The position numbers were made by a program, and so were the translations under genes. Of a DNA stretch of 64,000 bases, positions 36,476-48,932 are shown piece after piece. Below the pieces are notes generated by a model. That model was not told the DNA's origin and did not search any database. It saw only the letters and a list, made by a program, of their open reading frames with translations. The DNA is from Cordylochernes scorpioides (Eukaryota > Arthropoda > Arachnida > Pseudoscorpiones > Chernetidae): NCBI GenBank assembly GCA_030710605.1, contig CP092879.1:28653201-28717200 (forward strand). The letters are read 5' to 3'. The stretch's first letter is position 1; each line of letters begins with the position of its first letter.

Positions 36476-37149
36476 TCAATTATCTTTTATATTTTATTTT
36501 ACTTTTATTATCTCTACTTCTCCTCCTTCCTGTATTACATCCCTGAAACCATGTTGTAAATACTCAAGGCACCTTAAGTAACAAAAAACTGTAACTAGTA
36601 TACCAACTATCCCAAATATTTACTTTCGCTATTGTGTGTGTTTACTTTAAATTTATCCTTCCTATGTACTCCTCTTATATATTTTTTGTATTTTTATATT
36701 ATGATATCAGTGTGTCACCACTACTCCCCTTTATCTTTATTTTTATTCTAGTAACTAATTTGTGCCCCAAATTATTTCCCATTTAATAGGTTTGCTAGCT
36801 TTTCTCTCATTTATTTGTAAATAGACTTACAGTTCACTAGTTTTGTGGTGTTGGACTTTGTTTTTTAACTTACAGATGTAGATAAAATATTTCAATATTA
36901 ATCGATAATATCATTTTGTTTATTAACCATCAACATTAATGCCATCAAATACCAATCAACCCTTTATATATTATTACCTTTAATATTTTTATTTTCTTTT
37001 TTTTTTCATCATGCTTAGGCTTAGGATTTTACAACTTCAACTATTTTAGGCACCATTTTAAAAAACCTACACCTAACAATATTTATAATATTTCTTAAAC
37101 ATATAAAACATTTATCATTTTATTTTTCTTAATAGATTTTCAAAATGTT

Positions 37150-37735
37150 ATTTTTGACGCTTCCCTTACAACCTCTAACTCTATCCCATGAACCTTTCCT
37201 CCCAACTTTTTACACCCATCAAGAGATTATTGTTCGTCAGCCAGTTTCTTTTTTTTTATTGATTAAACTAACTAGAAGACCCTTCCTCGCTGTACATTTC
37301 CCAACAGTGAGCTCAGGAGACCCAGTTAGTTTTTTTTTTTTTTTTCTCTCATCGTCCGGCTCATCATTTTTTCATCTTTCAACTTTTTTTTTCACCACAC
37401 AAGCCGGACACAATCAAAATTGACAGCAATAATTCTCTTATATCCACCTCTCCTTTTCCACATCCTTCAAACCTCCAACTACCTTCCAAGGGATTCCAGT
37501 TCGCCGAACATTTTTGTTTTTTTTTCATTGATTAATCCGACTGGAACACTCCTTCCTCACTATACCATTCCCGATAATTAGTTCAGGATATCCAGCGCGA
37601 TATTTTTATTTTTTTTCCTCATCGCCCGACGCATCATATTAATTCATCATTTTTTCAACTTTTCACTTTTTTTCACAATTCAACCGGGCACAATCATTAT
37701 GGACAACAGGGATCCCTCTTACCTCTACCTCTCCC
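37150..37735. repeat. Imperfect tandem pair of about 290 bp
   Basis: Two consecutive units with matching order: 'cattgatta' or 'attgatta', 'ccttcctc', 'tcaggaga' or 'tcaggata', a T-run, 'catcg', 'cggac' or 'cgacg', 'cacaatca'. Strongly diverged and T-rich. Confidence 0.5.
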
Positions 37736-37764
37736 CTTTACCTCCATCAATCTTCCCACCTCTT

Positions 37765-37950
37765 TCCACTGTCTGAGCTAATGATGCAGACGGGATATCT
37801 TAGGCCTTCTGTTAATGAAAACAATGCCTCACTTAAACAAGTTCGCATTGCATTGCAGGATGCTTGGGATACTACTTTTGCAGAAACATGCTCAGATACT
37901 CCCTTCCCCTTTTTCAACCTTAGCGTCACATTATGCGTTCAGTCAATAAA
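37765..37950 (+). pseudogene. Coding-like repeat, copy 3
   Basis: The best preserved copy: 'SVNENNASLKQVRIALQD', then 'FAETCSDTPFPFFNL', ending at a TAA near 37949. Stops lie just upstream, so no full gene remains. Confidence 0.45.
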
Positions 37951-38342
37951 CTAACTTCATTTTTTTTTCCCTCTCATCTTTAATGCAATAAGATATTATT
38001 TTCCTTGTACGATTCATTTTAACATATTTAACATTTTGTATTATATACCTTCTCTTAATCTTTTATCATTCATTTTGTACGTTTTTATTGATACACCACC
38101 CTTACAACATCTTTCTCTTTTTAACTTGTAACTTTATAATAATTTTAACTAATTTGTATACAAATTATTTCTTTTATTTTCTTATAATAGGTTTGTTAGG
38201 TTATCATTCATTACATGTCATTCCCCCAACCAAACCTTCATCACCGGGGACACATTCTGTAGTATATTTTGAGCTAGTTAGATCACAACCTTCTTATAAT
38301 ATTTATCATAACCCCATATCTATATAAAATATGTATCGACCT

Positions 38343-38660
38343 TGTATAACAATGGAAGTGACAAATAAAGTAAAGAGGTAAAGGTAGACCAGACGACGCC
38401 ATAACCCAGACGAACAGGTGTTTATGATAATGAGTTCATTCCCCCGCCAGCAGGTGGCCGAACAGGTGGCCAGACATAATTAATAACCCAGCGCTTGACA
38501 GGTGGCGTGATTTCTGGGAGCCAATCAAAACGCGCCACCACATGCCAGAGTCCAATATATAAAGAGCCCAGAAATGGGACAAAGTAGTAGCTGGTTAGTT
38601 GTTTTCAGAGCGACGCCGTCATACGGTCGGGTCTCTCACCCCTATCCGCGATGTAGGCTT
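38343..38660 (+). promoter_or_regulatory. Promoter-like segment, possible solo LTR
   Basis: Four CAGGTG E-boxes (38415, 38451, 38463, 38499) are followed by 'ccaatc' at 38521 and a TATA box 'tatataaag' at 38556-38564, with 'gttagttg' about 35 bp downstream as a candidate start. The segment is much richer in GC than its surroundings. It begins 'tgtataaca' and ends 'gggca' just before 'tggcgcccg', so it could be a retroelement LTR with a primer-binding-like site. No internal retroelement genes follow, which argues against a complete element. Confidence 0.4.
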
Positions 38661-38847
38661 TGGGCATCCGTGGCGCCCGTGGTTCGACTTGCCTTCGTCC
38701 GTGGTCTACCTCTACCTTCTTGGAGTTACCATCTAGACCTGCCTCTGTCTCTTGCTGTCCCAGTGCGGGAATCCCATCACGCACCCACTACCACGACTGC
38801 CCAGCACATTCCACATCGGGATTACTACATATATATATAAATATATA
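38661..38847. other. GC-richer leader without a supported gene
   Basis: Follows the promoter-like segment. Open frames on plus (to 38840) have no recognisable domain. Ends in an (AT)n run. Confidence 0.4.
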
Positions 38848-39480
38848 TATAGAAGCAATGGGCGCTTCTCCCGTCAAAATAAACGTCATAACCTGACGCA
38901 ATCTATTGACCGTCGCCGCAACTAGCGGCCTCGGGTCGGTGACAAAGCCACAACACCAGCTTTGGCAAACTGAGAAGCGTCCACCTAGACCCCATGGTTT
39001 CGGGCTAATGGCCTTCGTCATTCTAGGGCGGACTTTATTCCATGAGATTCACACGGGATCTAATGGAATCTTCAAAATCTACCAAAGAGGTGTTTTGCTG
39101 GCAATGTGGTTGGGCCAAATCAATGGCTAGAACATAGATGGAAAATTTGCCGGGAGGAAATTAATCCATAGAAGCAATGGTCGCCTCTCCCGTCAAAATA
39201 AACGTCAGAACCTGACGCCATCAGTTTGCCAAAGCTGGTGTTGTGGCTTTGTCACCGACCCGAGGCCGCTAGTTGCGGCGACGGTCAATAGATGGCGTCA
39301 GGTTCTGACGTTTATTTTGACGGGAGAAGCGCCCATTGCTTCTATGGATTAATTTCCTCCCATCTATGTTCTAGCCATAGATTTGGCCCAGCCACATTGC
39401 CAGCAAAACACCTCTTTGGTAGATTGTGAAGATTCAATTAGATCCCGTGTAGATCTCATGGAATTAAAGTCCACCCTAAA
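38848..39480. repeat. Nested inverted repeat, three modules
   Basis: Module X ('agaagcaatggncgc' to 'aacctgacg') is at 38851 and 39168 (plus) and about 39290-39345 (minus). Module Y ('gcaactagcggcctcgg' to 'accagctttggcaaac') is at about 38911 (plus) and 39227-39290 (minus). Module Z ('ggactttattccatgag' to 'gaggaaattaatccat') is at 39026-39165 (plus) and 39345-39478 (minus). The order Z-X-Y on minus against Z-X plus inverted Y makes a hairpin with arms of about 190 bp and a short spacer near 39221-39285. A foldback element or a rearranged tandem. Confidence 0.8.
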
Positions 39481-39711
39481 CACCTTCTGGAGATTTAGAA
39501 ACCCACTGAAGACGCTGAGAACTATTTCAGAAAAGAAAAATATAGCAATAGAACTCTATAATTTCTACAGATCAATTGTAAATAGATTCATACACAAAAG
39601 AGGTAGTGAGGAAGGTTTTAGAACAGATGTGTAAATAAATCCCTTTTCAAACAAAGGCTCACGTGCACATGGGGAAAGGGAGAAAAAAATTACTGTATTA
39701 TTTTGTTGTTG
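39481..39711 (+). other. Short frame downstream of the inverted repeat
   Basis: A plus-strand frame 39383-39634 (83 residues, ending 'HKRGSEEGFRTDV') starts inside module Z and continues here. No domain recognised. It may be the remains of the element that carries the inverted repeat. Confidence 0.25.
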
Positions 39712-39772
39712 TATGGCGAATTCATACAAGGCAATGGGCCTTAATAAAAGCCTTTTTGTTGTTGTTGTTGTA
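39712..39772 (+). mobile_element. Second (GTT)n-tailed micro-retroposon, diverged
   Basis: 'tggcgaattcatacaagg', a ggcc/ggcct hairpin, 'aataaaagcctttt' and (GTT)n. Same design as 20864-20940 but a different sequence. 'ttttgttgttgta' precedes it and a similar tract ends it, so the target duplication is uncertain. Confidence 0.5.
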
Positions 39773-40560
39773 TCAATCAATAAAAGTTAACCAGGTGAGG
39801 GTTTCGGGTTGTTGGCTCTCATAAACCTGGTGCAAGATGTACCTCAACGACCGAAAAAGCTGGTCTTTCAGGCATCCTGAAAAATAATGAAATAGGTATT
39901 TAGGCCGAAAGCACGTAAGTATTATCGTTAAATTTGTTTAGATTTTTTTATAAAATGCATCAATATAATTTAATAAATTCTAATGAATAACTTAATAAAA
40001 AGTTTAATTTTTTGCAAACATCGATGCCGTTTTTTTTTTTTATGTTCAAAGAATTCATATTGGGCATAACGTAGAATAATAAAAATATTATTATGGCGCT
40101 TCAAATTCTTTAATTTAAAAGGTGAATAACCATCTGTATATGTTTTTTTTTTTTAAATTATACTCCATAAAATATTCACTGTGAAACATCAAGTTAGATC
40201 CAGATTCTTGAGATGGCTTGTTTAGAAAACAATTCAGATTACATTAATAATGTTCATTAATCATATATAGATATATATTAAAAATAAAATTGGCATATCC
40301 TGACCGTGCTCACATGAGCATTTCTAGATGGCAGAGCGCCATCTAGTGAACAAAAATAAACTAAACGTTTATTTAACTTGTTCCGTGATATTTAGCGAAA
40401 TTATATTTTAATATATATTTTTCACAAATATATCAATATATATAAACTTCACTTATAAGAGCAAAACTTAAGAAAATGTAAAGTCTTTTATGTCATCGCT
40501 TTTTTTTTTAAGGAGACAGAGGCAATTTTGTTCAATAAAGGTCACTGTTTTGAAAATAGA
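39773..40560. other. AT-rich spacer up to the gap
   Basis: No gene. A 23-bp palindrome at 40324-40346 ('ctagatggc', five bases, 'gccatctag') is the one marked feature. Confidence 0.6.
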
Positions 40561-40660
40561 NNNNNNNNNNNNNNNNNNNNNNNNNNNNNNNNNNNNNNNN
40601 NNNNNNNNNNNNNNNNNNNNNNNNNNNNNNNNNNNNNNNNNNNNNNNNNNNNNNNNNNNN
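40561..40660. other. Assembly gap (100 N)
   Basis: A run of exactly 100 N joins unique sequence to satellite. The round number suggests a placeholder, so true distance and array length are unknown. Confidence 0.98.
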
Positions 40661-43600
40661 ACGGGGGATACGCAGGTTTTATTAAAGGAAGAACAGAGAC
40701 TCAGATGGGATATATACAGTTTTTCAAAAAAAAACAGAGTCTAAGATGGGAGATACACAGGTTTCATTTAAAGTAGGACAGAGAATCAGAGACGGGTGAT
40801 ACACAGGTTTTTTTTTTTTAATAACATAGACTTAGAGATGGGTGATACACATGTTTTATTTAAAGAGGAAGAGAGACTCAGAGACAGGGAATACACAGGT
40901 TTGATTTAAACAAAACCAGGGACTCGGAGACGGGGAATACACAGGTTTTTTTTTTTTGAGAGAAAAACAGATACTCAGAGACGCATGATACACAGGTCTT
41001 ATTGAAAGAAGAGCATAGATTAAGAAATGGGGAATACACAGTTTTTTAAAAGGAGAACAGAGACTCAGAGATGGGAGATACAGAGGTTTTATTAAATGAA
41101 GACTATATACTTAGAGACAGGTCATACACAAGTTTTATTATAAGGAGAATATAAACTAAAAGAAGAGGGATACACAGTTTTTTTTTTAAGTTGAACAGAG
41201 ACTCAGAGAGGGTAGATACACAGATTTTATTTAGAGAAGAGCAAAGCCGGGGAATACATAGGTTTTATTAAAGAAGAACCGAGAACCTGAGATAGAGATA
41301 CGGAGATTTTATTAAAAGAAAAACATAGTTTAAAAGATGGGGATACACAGTTTTTTTTTTTTTTTAAGAAGAACAGAAATCCGAGACGGAGAATACGCAG
41401 GTTTTATTTGAGAGAAGAACAGAGATTCAGAAACGGGGTAAGCATCGTTTTATTTAAAGAAGAACAGAGACTCAGAGATAGGGAATACACAGGTTTATTT
41501 AAAAAAGAACAGACTCAGAGACGGGATATACACGGGATATTTTTGAGACCCCCAAAGAGATTTAGAAACGAAAAATAAACAGGTTTTAATAATAGAAAAA
41601 GAACAAAGACTCAGAGACGTGATACGCAGGTTTTATTTTAAAGAAGATCAGAGAACCACAGACGGGGAGTACACAAGATTTTATTTTAAAGAAGAACAGA
41701 GACTCAGAGACGGGGGATACGCAGGTTTTTTTGAAGGAAGAACATAGACTCAGATTGGATTAACACAGTTCAAAAAAAAAAAAACAGAGACTCAGATATG
41801 GGAGATTACCAGGTTTTTTTAAAGTAGGACAGAGACTCAGAAATGGATGATACACAGGTTTTATTGAAAAAACACATAGACTTAGAAATGGAGGATACAC
41901 AATTTTTAAAAAGAAATACAGATACTCAGAGATAGGTTATACACAGTTGTTATCAAAGGAAAAACAGAGAATGAGATTTGGGACACAGGTTTTATTAAAA
42001 TAAGAACATAGACTAAGAGATGGCGGATATACAGGTTTTATTCAAAAAGGAGGAGAGACTCAGAGTCAGGAAATACACAGATTTTATTTGAAAGAAAAAC
42101 AGATATTCAGAGACGCGTGATACACAGGTTTTTTTTTAAATAGCATAGACTTAGAGATGGGGGATACACAGGTTTTATTTAAAAAGGAAGAGAGACTCAG
42201 AGTCAGGAAATACACAAGTTATATTTTAAAGAAGAACAGAAATCCGAGACGTAGAATACGCAGGTTTTATTTGAGAGAAGAACAGAGACTCGGAAACGGG
42301 GGTAAGCATCGTTTTATTTAAAGAAGAACAGAGACTCTGAGATAGGGAATACACAGGTTTATTTAAAAAAGAACAGACTCAGAGACGGGATATACACGGG
42401 ATATTCTTGAGACCCCAAGAGAATTAGAGACGAGAAATAAACAGGTTTTAATAATAAAAAAGAACAAAGACTCAGAGACGGGTGATACACAGGTTTTATT
42501 TAAAGAAGATCAGAGACCCACAGACGGGGAGTACAAAGGTTTTATTTTAAAGAAGAACAGAGGCTCAGAGACGCGTGATACACAGGATTTATTGAAAAAA
42601 GAGCATAGAGTAAAAGATGAGGGATACACAGTTTTTTAAAAGAAGAACTACTCAGAGAGGGTATATGAACAGGTTTTATTAAGAGGAGAACAGAACCGGG
42701 GAATACACAGGTTTTATTTAAAGAAGAACAGTGAAGGGATATACACAGGTTTTATTTAAAGAAGAAAAGATACTCAGAAACGGGGAATACACGGGTTTTA
42801 TTTTGAGTGGAACAGACACTCAGAGACAGGGTAACACAAATTTTATTAAAATAAGAACAGAGAAGCGACGGGAAATACACAGGTTTTAATTAGAATAAGA
42901 ACCGAGAACCTGAGATAGAGATACGCAGTTTTTATTTAAAGAAAAACATATATTAATAGTTGGACGATCCAAAGTTATTTTTTTGAAAAAGAACAAAGAC
43001 TCAGAGATTGGGAATACACAGGTTTTATTTGAAGAAGAACAGGGACTCAGAGAAGGGGGATACATAGGTTTTATTCAAGGAAAAACAGAGACTGATAAAT
43101 GGGGAATACAAAGGTGTATTTAAAAATAAACAGAGACTCAGAGACGGGTGATACAAAGGTTTTAATAAAAGAATAACAGAGACTCAGAGACGGTTAATAC
43201 ACAGTTTTTATTAAAAGAAGAGCATAGACTAAGAATTTAAAGATACCCAGATTTTGAAAAGAAATGCATAAACTGGGAATACACATGTTTTATTTAAAAT
43301 AAAACAGAGACTCAGAGAAGTAAAATACACATGTTTTAAATAGGGAAGAACATGAGATTCAGAGACGGGGAATACACAGGTTTTTTTAAGGTAAAACATT
43401 GACACAGAAGTGGGGAAAACACAGGTTTTTTTTAAGTAGGGCAGAGACTCAGAGACGTGGGATACGCAGGTTTTATTACAAGAAGAACATAAACTCAGAT
43501 GGGATATACACAGTTAAAAAAAAAAACAGAGATTCAGAGACGCGTGATACACAGATTTTATTGAAAGAACACTATAAACTTTCAAATGGGGAATTCACAG

Positions 43601-44566
43601 TTTTTCAAAAGAAGAACAGAGACTCAGAGATGGGAATTACAGAGGTTTCATTAAAAGAAGAACAGATACTAAGAGACAGGTCATACACAGGTTTTATTAA
43701 AAGAAGAATATAGACTAAGAGATGAGGAATACACAGTTTTTTAAAAGAATAACAGAGACTCAGAGAGGCTAAATACACAAGTTTTATTTGAAGAAAAACA
43801 GAGCCGGGGAATACACAGGTTTTATTTGAAGAAGAACAGAGACGATGAATACACAGGCTTAATTTGAAGAAGAAAAGAGATTCAGAGACGAAGAATACAC
43901 GTGTTTAATTAGAGTATAATAACACCCAAAGACGGGATACACAGGTTTTATTGAAAATTAAACATAGACTCATAGGTGGGAGATACACAGGTTTTAATTA
44001 AAAGAAGAACCGAGAACCAGAGATAGAGATACGCAGTTTTTATTAGAATAAAAACATTGAATAAAAGGTGGGGGATACACAGGTTGTTTTGATATGAAGA
44101 ACATAGACTCAGAGACGGGTTATATACAGGTTTATTTTAAGAAGAACAGAGACTCAGAGATGGGGAAATACACAGGATTTATTTAAAGAAGAAAAGAGAC
44201 TCAGATACGCTAATACACAGGTTTTATTTAAAGAAGAAAAGAGACGCAGAGATGGGAATAAATATGTTTTATTTAAAGAAGAACAGAGAATCAGATACGG
44301 AGAAAACACAGGATATATTTAAAGAAAAACAACGACTAAGAGACGGGTGATACACAGGTTTTATTAAAAGAAGAACATAGACGGGAAATCCACAGGTTAT
44401 TTAAGGAAGATCAATGACTTAATGTTGGGGACACACATGTTTTATTAGAAAAAGAACAGAGACTCAGAGACGGGTAATACACAGGATTTATTAATATTAG
44501 AACATAGACTAAGAGATGGGTGATACACAGGGTTTATTAAAAGAAGAATATAGATAAAGATACGGG

Positions 44567-44674
44567 GAATACTCAGGTTTGCTGATGTGTAAATACGGCG
44601 AATCCTATATGGGGCGGAATGCCCTAAATAAAGGGTTTTGTTGTTGTTGTTGTTGTTGTTGAATACTCAGGTTT
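44567..44674 (+). mobile_element. (GTT)n-tailed micro-retroposon, duplicated copy
   Basis: 80-bp insert (44581-44660) between 'gaatactcaggttt' repeats. Same insert and same target duplication as 20850-20954, with one more GTT. It therefore moved here as part of the array duplication. Confidence 0.8.
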
Positions 44675-46049
44675 TATTTAAAGAAGAACAGAGACGGGAA
44701 TACACCGATTTTTTTTAAAGAAGAAAAGAGACTCAGAGACGGGGTTAACACAGGTTTTAAATTAGAAAAACAGACTCAGGGACGGGGTAAATACAGGTTT
44801 TATTTGAAGAAGAATATAGATTAAGAGACGAGGGATACACAGTTTTTTAAAAGAATAACAGAGACGGGGAATACAGGGCTTTATAAGGTGAAGTACGTGC
44901 GATTCGGAGACGGGGAATACACAGGTTTAATTTATAGTAAAACGAGTGATACAAACGGTTCATTAAAAGAAGAACATAGACTAAGAGATGGGGGAAAGAC
45001 AGGTTTTATTAAAAGAAGAACAGAGATTCAGATATGGGTGATACAAGGATTTTATTAAAAGAAGTACAGAGACTCAGAGATTGGAGATTCACAGGTTTTA
45101 TTAAAAGATGAACATAGACTTAGAGATAGGACGTTTTTATTTTAAGAACAACAGAGATTCAGAGAGGGAGAATACACGGGTTTTATTTGAAGCACAACAG
45201 GATTCATAGACGGGGAATACACATATTCTATATAGGGAAAAACATTAAATTCAGAGACGTGAAATACACAGGTGTCAATAAATAAAAAACAGAGACTCAG
45301 AGACGGGTGATACACAGGTTTTATTAAAAGAAGAACAAAGACTGAGAGATGGGGAATACACAGCTTTTTATAAGAAGAACAGACACTCAGATATGGAATA
45401 TACACAAGGGAGACGCAGGTTTTATTAAAATAAGAACATAGTCAAAGGGATGGAAGATTAACAGGTTTTATTAAAAAAAGAACATAAGCTCAGAAGTGGG
45501 GAAAACACAGGTTTTATTTTGAGAGAAAAAAGAGACGAAAAATACGCAGGTTTATTTAAAGAAAGAATGAGACTCAGCGACGGGTAATACACTGGTTTTA
45601 TTTGAAGTAGAACAGACATTCAGACACAGGAAATACACAGTTTTCAAAAGAAGAAAAGAGAAACAGAGGCGGGGGGATACACGTTTTTTTCAAAGAAGAA
45701 CATAGACTCAGAGATGTGGAGATATACATGTTTTATTTATAAAATAACATAGACCAAGAAATGAGGGATACACTAATTTTATAAAAAGAAAAACAGAAAC
45801 TTAGAGACGGGGAACACAGAGGTTTTATTCAAAGAAGAACTTAACTCAGAGACTAGGAATAAACATGTTTTATTTGAGAGAAGAACATAATCTTGGAGAA
45901 GGGGGATACACAAATTTTATTTAAAGAAGAACAGAGACTCTGAGTTGAGGAATACACTGGTTCCTATTTAAAGAAGAACATAGACTCAGAGACGGGAAAT
46001 ACACTAGTTTTATTTAAAGCACAACAGAGACTTAGAGACGGGGAAATCA

Positions 46050-47270
46050 CATATTCTATATAGGGAAGAACATAAGATTCAGAGACGAGAAATACAAAGG
46101 TTTTAATAAAAGAAGAACAGAGACTCACAGACGGGTGATACACAGGTGGTAATAAAAGAAGAACCGAGACTCGGAGACGGGGAATACACAAGTTTTATTT
46201 AAAGAAGAACAATGATTCAGAGATAGGGAATACAGAGGTTTTATTAAAAGAAAAGCGTAGACTTAGTGGTAGGAGATACACAGGTTTTATTAAAAGAAAA
46301 ACAGATACTCAGCGACGGGCGATTCACGCGTTTTAATTAAAATAAGAACAGAGAATCAGAGATGGAAGATACACAGGTTTTATTAAATGTAAAACATAGA
46401 CTAAGAGATGAGGGATACACAGGTTTTATTGAAATAAAAACCTAGACTCAGAGACTGAGAATACACAGGTTTTATTTTAAATAAGAAAAGAGACGCGAAA
46501 TACACTGGTTTATTTAATGAAGAACAGAAACTTAGACACGGGGAATACACAGGTTTTATTTAAAGTAGAACATAGACTCAGAGACGAGATATTTACAGTT
46601 TTTTAAAAGAAGAACAGAGACACAGAAATGGGGAATACACTGGTTTAATTAAAGAAGAACAGAGATTGAGAGCTGGGGAATACACATGTTCTGTTTAAAG
46701 AAATAAATAGACTCAGAGACTAGGAATACACAGGGGTGTTATGAAAAGAAAAACACTGGTTAAGAGATGTGGGATACACTGTTTAAAAAAAAAGATCAGA
46801 GACTCAGATATAGGTCTTACACAGTTTTATTAAAAGAAGAATGTAGACTAAGAAATGAGGTAAACACAGTTTTTTAAAATAAGAACAGAGACTCAGCTAC
46901 GGGCGATACAAAAGTATCGTAGTATTAAAGAAGAACAGAGACGGGGAATACACATGTTTCATTAAAAGAAGAACATTGACTCAGAGATAGGGATACACAG
47001 TTTTCCAAAAGAATAACATAGACCCAGAGATAGGAGATACGCATTTTTTATTAAAAGAAGAACAGATACTCAAAGACAGGTCATACACAGGTTTTATTAA
47101 AAGAAGAATATAGACTAAGAGACGAGGGATACACAGTTTTTTAAAAGAAGAACAGAGACTCAGAGATGGGAGACACACCGGTTTTATTTAGAGAAGCACA
47201 GAGCGGGAATACACAGGTTTTATTTAAAGAAGAACAGAGAAGGGAAATACACCGGTGTTATTTAAGGTGG
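46050..47270. repeat. Higher-order satellite cassette, copy 3
   Basis: Same landmark order as 16541-17725. It lies within a direct duplication of about 1.7 kb whose next copy starts at 47754. Confidence 0.8.
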
Positions 47271-47753
47271 AAGAGAGCCTCAGAAACGGGAAATTTACGG
47301 TTTTATTAAAAGTAGAACAGAGATTCAGACACAGGAAATACACAGTTTTTCAAAAGAAGAAAAGAGAAACAGAGACGGGGGGATACACGTTTTATTCAAA
47401 GAAGGAAATAGACTCAGAGATGTGGAGATACACATGTATTATTTATAAAATAACATAGACTAAGAAATGAGGGATACACTAATTTTATTAAAGGAAAAAC
47501 AGAAACTTAGAGACGGGGAATATAGAGGTTTTATTCAAAGAAGAACTTAACACAGAGACTAGAAATAAACATGTTTTATTTGAGAGAAGAACATAATATT
47601 GGAGAAGGGGGATACACAAATTTTATTTAAAGAAGAACAGAGACTCTGAGTTGAGGAATACACTGGTTCCTATTTAAAGAAGAACATAGACTCAGAGACG
47701 GGAAATACACTAGTTTTATTTGAAGCACAACAGAGACTTAGAGACGGGGAAAT

Positions 47754-48932
47754 CACATATTCTATATAGGGAAGAACATAAGATTCAGAGACGAGAAATA
47801 CAAAGGTTTTAATAAAAGAAGAACAGAGACTCACAGACGGGTGATACACAGGTTGTAATGAAAGAAGAACAGAGACTCAGAGACGGGGAATACACAAGTT
47901 TTATTTAAAGAAGAACAATGACTCAGTGATAGGAGATACACAGGTTTTATTAAAAGAAAAACAGATATTCAGCGACGGGCGATTCACGCGTTTTCATTAA
48001 AATAAGAACAGAGAATCAGAGATGGAAGATACACAGGTTTTATTAAATGTAAAACATAGACTAAGAGATGAGGGATACACAGGTTTTATTGAAATAAAAA
48101 CCTAGACTCAGAGACTGAGAATACACAGGTTTTATTTTAAAGAAGAAAAGAGACGCGAAATACACTGGTTTATTTAAAGAAGAACAGAAACTCAGACACG
48201 GGGAATACACAGGTTTTATTTAAAGTAGAACATAGACTCAGAGACGGGAAATTTACAGTTTTTCAAAAGAAGAACAGAGACACAGAAATGGGGAATACGC
48301 TGGTTTATTTAAAGAAGAACAGAGATTGAGAGCTGGGGAATACACATGTTCTGTTTAAAGAAATAAATAGACTCAGAGACTAGGAATACACAGGGGTGTT
48401 ATTAAAAGAAAAACACTGGTTAAGAGATGTGGGATACACTGTTTAAAAAAAAAAAAGATCAGAGACTCAGATATAGGTAATACACAGTTTTATTAAAAGA
48501 AGAATGTAGACTAAGAAATGAGGTATACACAGTTTTTTAAAAGAAGAACAGAGACTCAGCTACGGGCGATACAAAAGTATCGTAGTATTAAAGAAGAACA
48601 GAGACGGGGAATACACATGTTTCATTAAAAGAAGAACATTGACTCAGAGATAGGGATACACAGTTTTCCAAAAGAATAACATAGACCCAGAGATAGGAGA
48701 TACGCATTTTTTATTAAAAGAAGAACAGATACTCAAAGACAGGTCATACACAGGTTTTATTAAAAGAAGAATATAGACTAAGAGACGAGGGATACACAGT
48801 TTTTTAAAAGAAGAACAGAGACTCAGAGATGGGAGACACACCGGTTTTATTTAGAGAAGCACAGAGCGGGAATACACAGGTTTTATTTAAAGAAGAACAG
48901 AGAAGGGAAATACACCGGTGTTATTTAAGGTG
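47754..48932. repeat. Higher-order satellite cassette, copy 4
   Basis: Nearly identical to copy 3 over its whole length, so this is the most recent amplification in the window. Confidence 0.8.

Larger units (their letters stand above)
35120..38342. other. Unique AT-rich region with T-runs and degenerate repeats
   Basis: No intact gene. It holds a 16-C run at 35433-35448, many T-runs, three decayed copies of a coding-like segment (35585, 36290, 37765), and an imperfect tandem pair of about 290 bp (37150-37440 and 37441-37735) with shared 'attgatta', 'ccttcctc' and 'cggac' landmarks. Confidence 0.6.

Noticed and set aside
36019-37423. Ser/Phe/Pro-rich plus-strand frames
   Set aside because: They follow T- and C-rich low-complexity sequence, with no conserved motif apart from the three repeats listed separately.
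38664-38684. A definite retroelement primer-binding site
   Set aside because: 'tggcgcccg' is suggestive, but the following bases do not fit a tRNA T arm, and no gag or pol follows.
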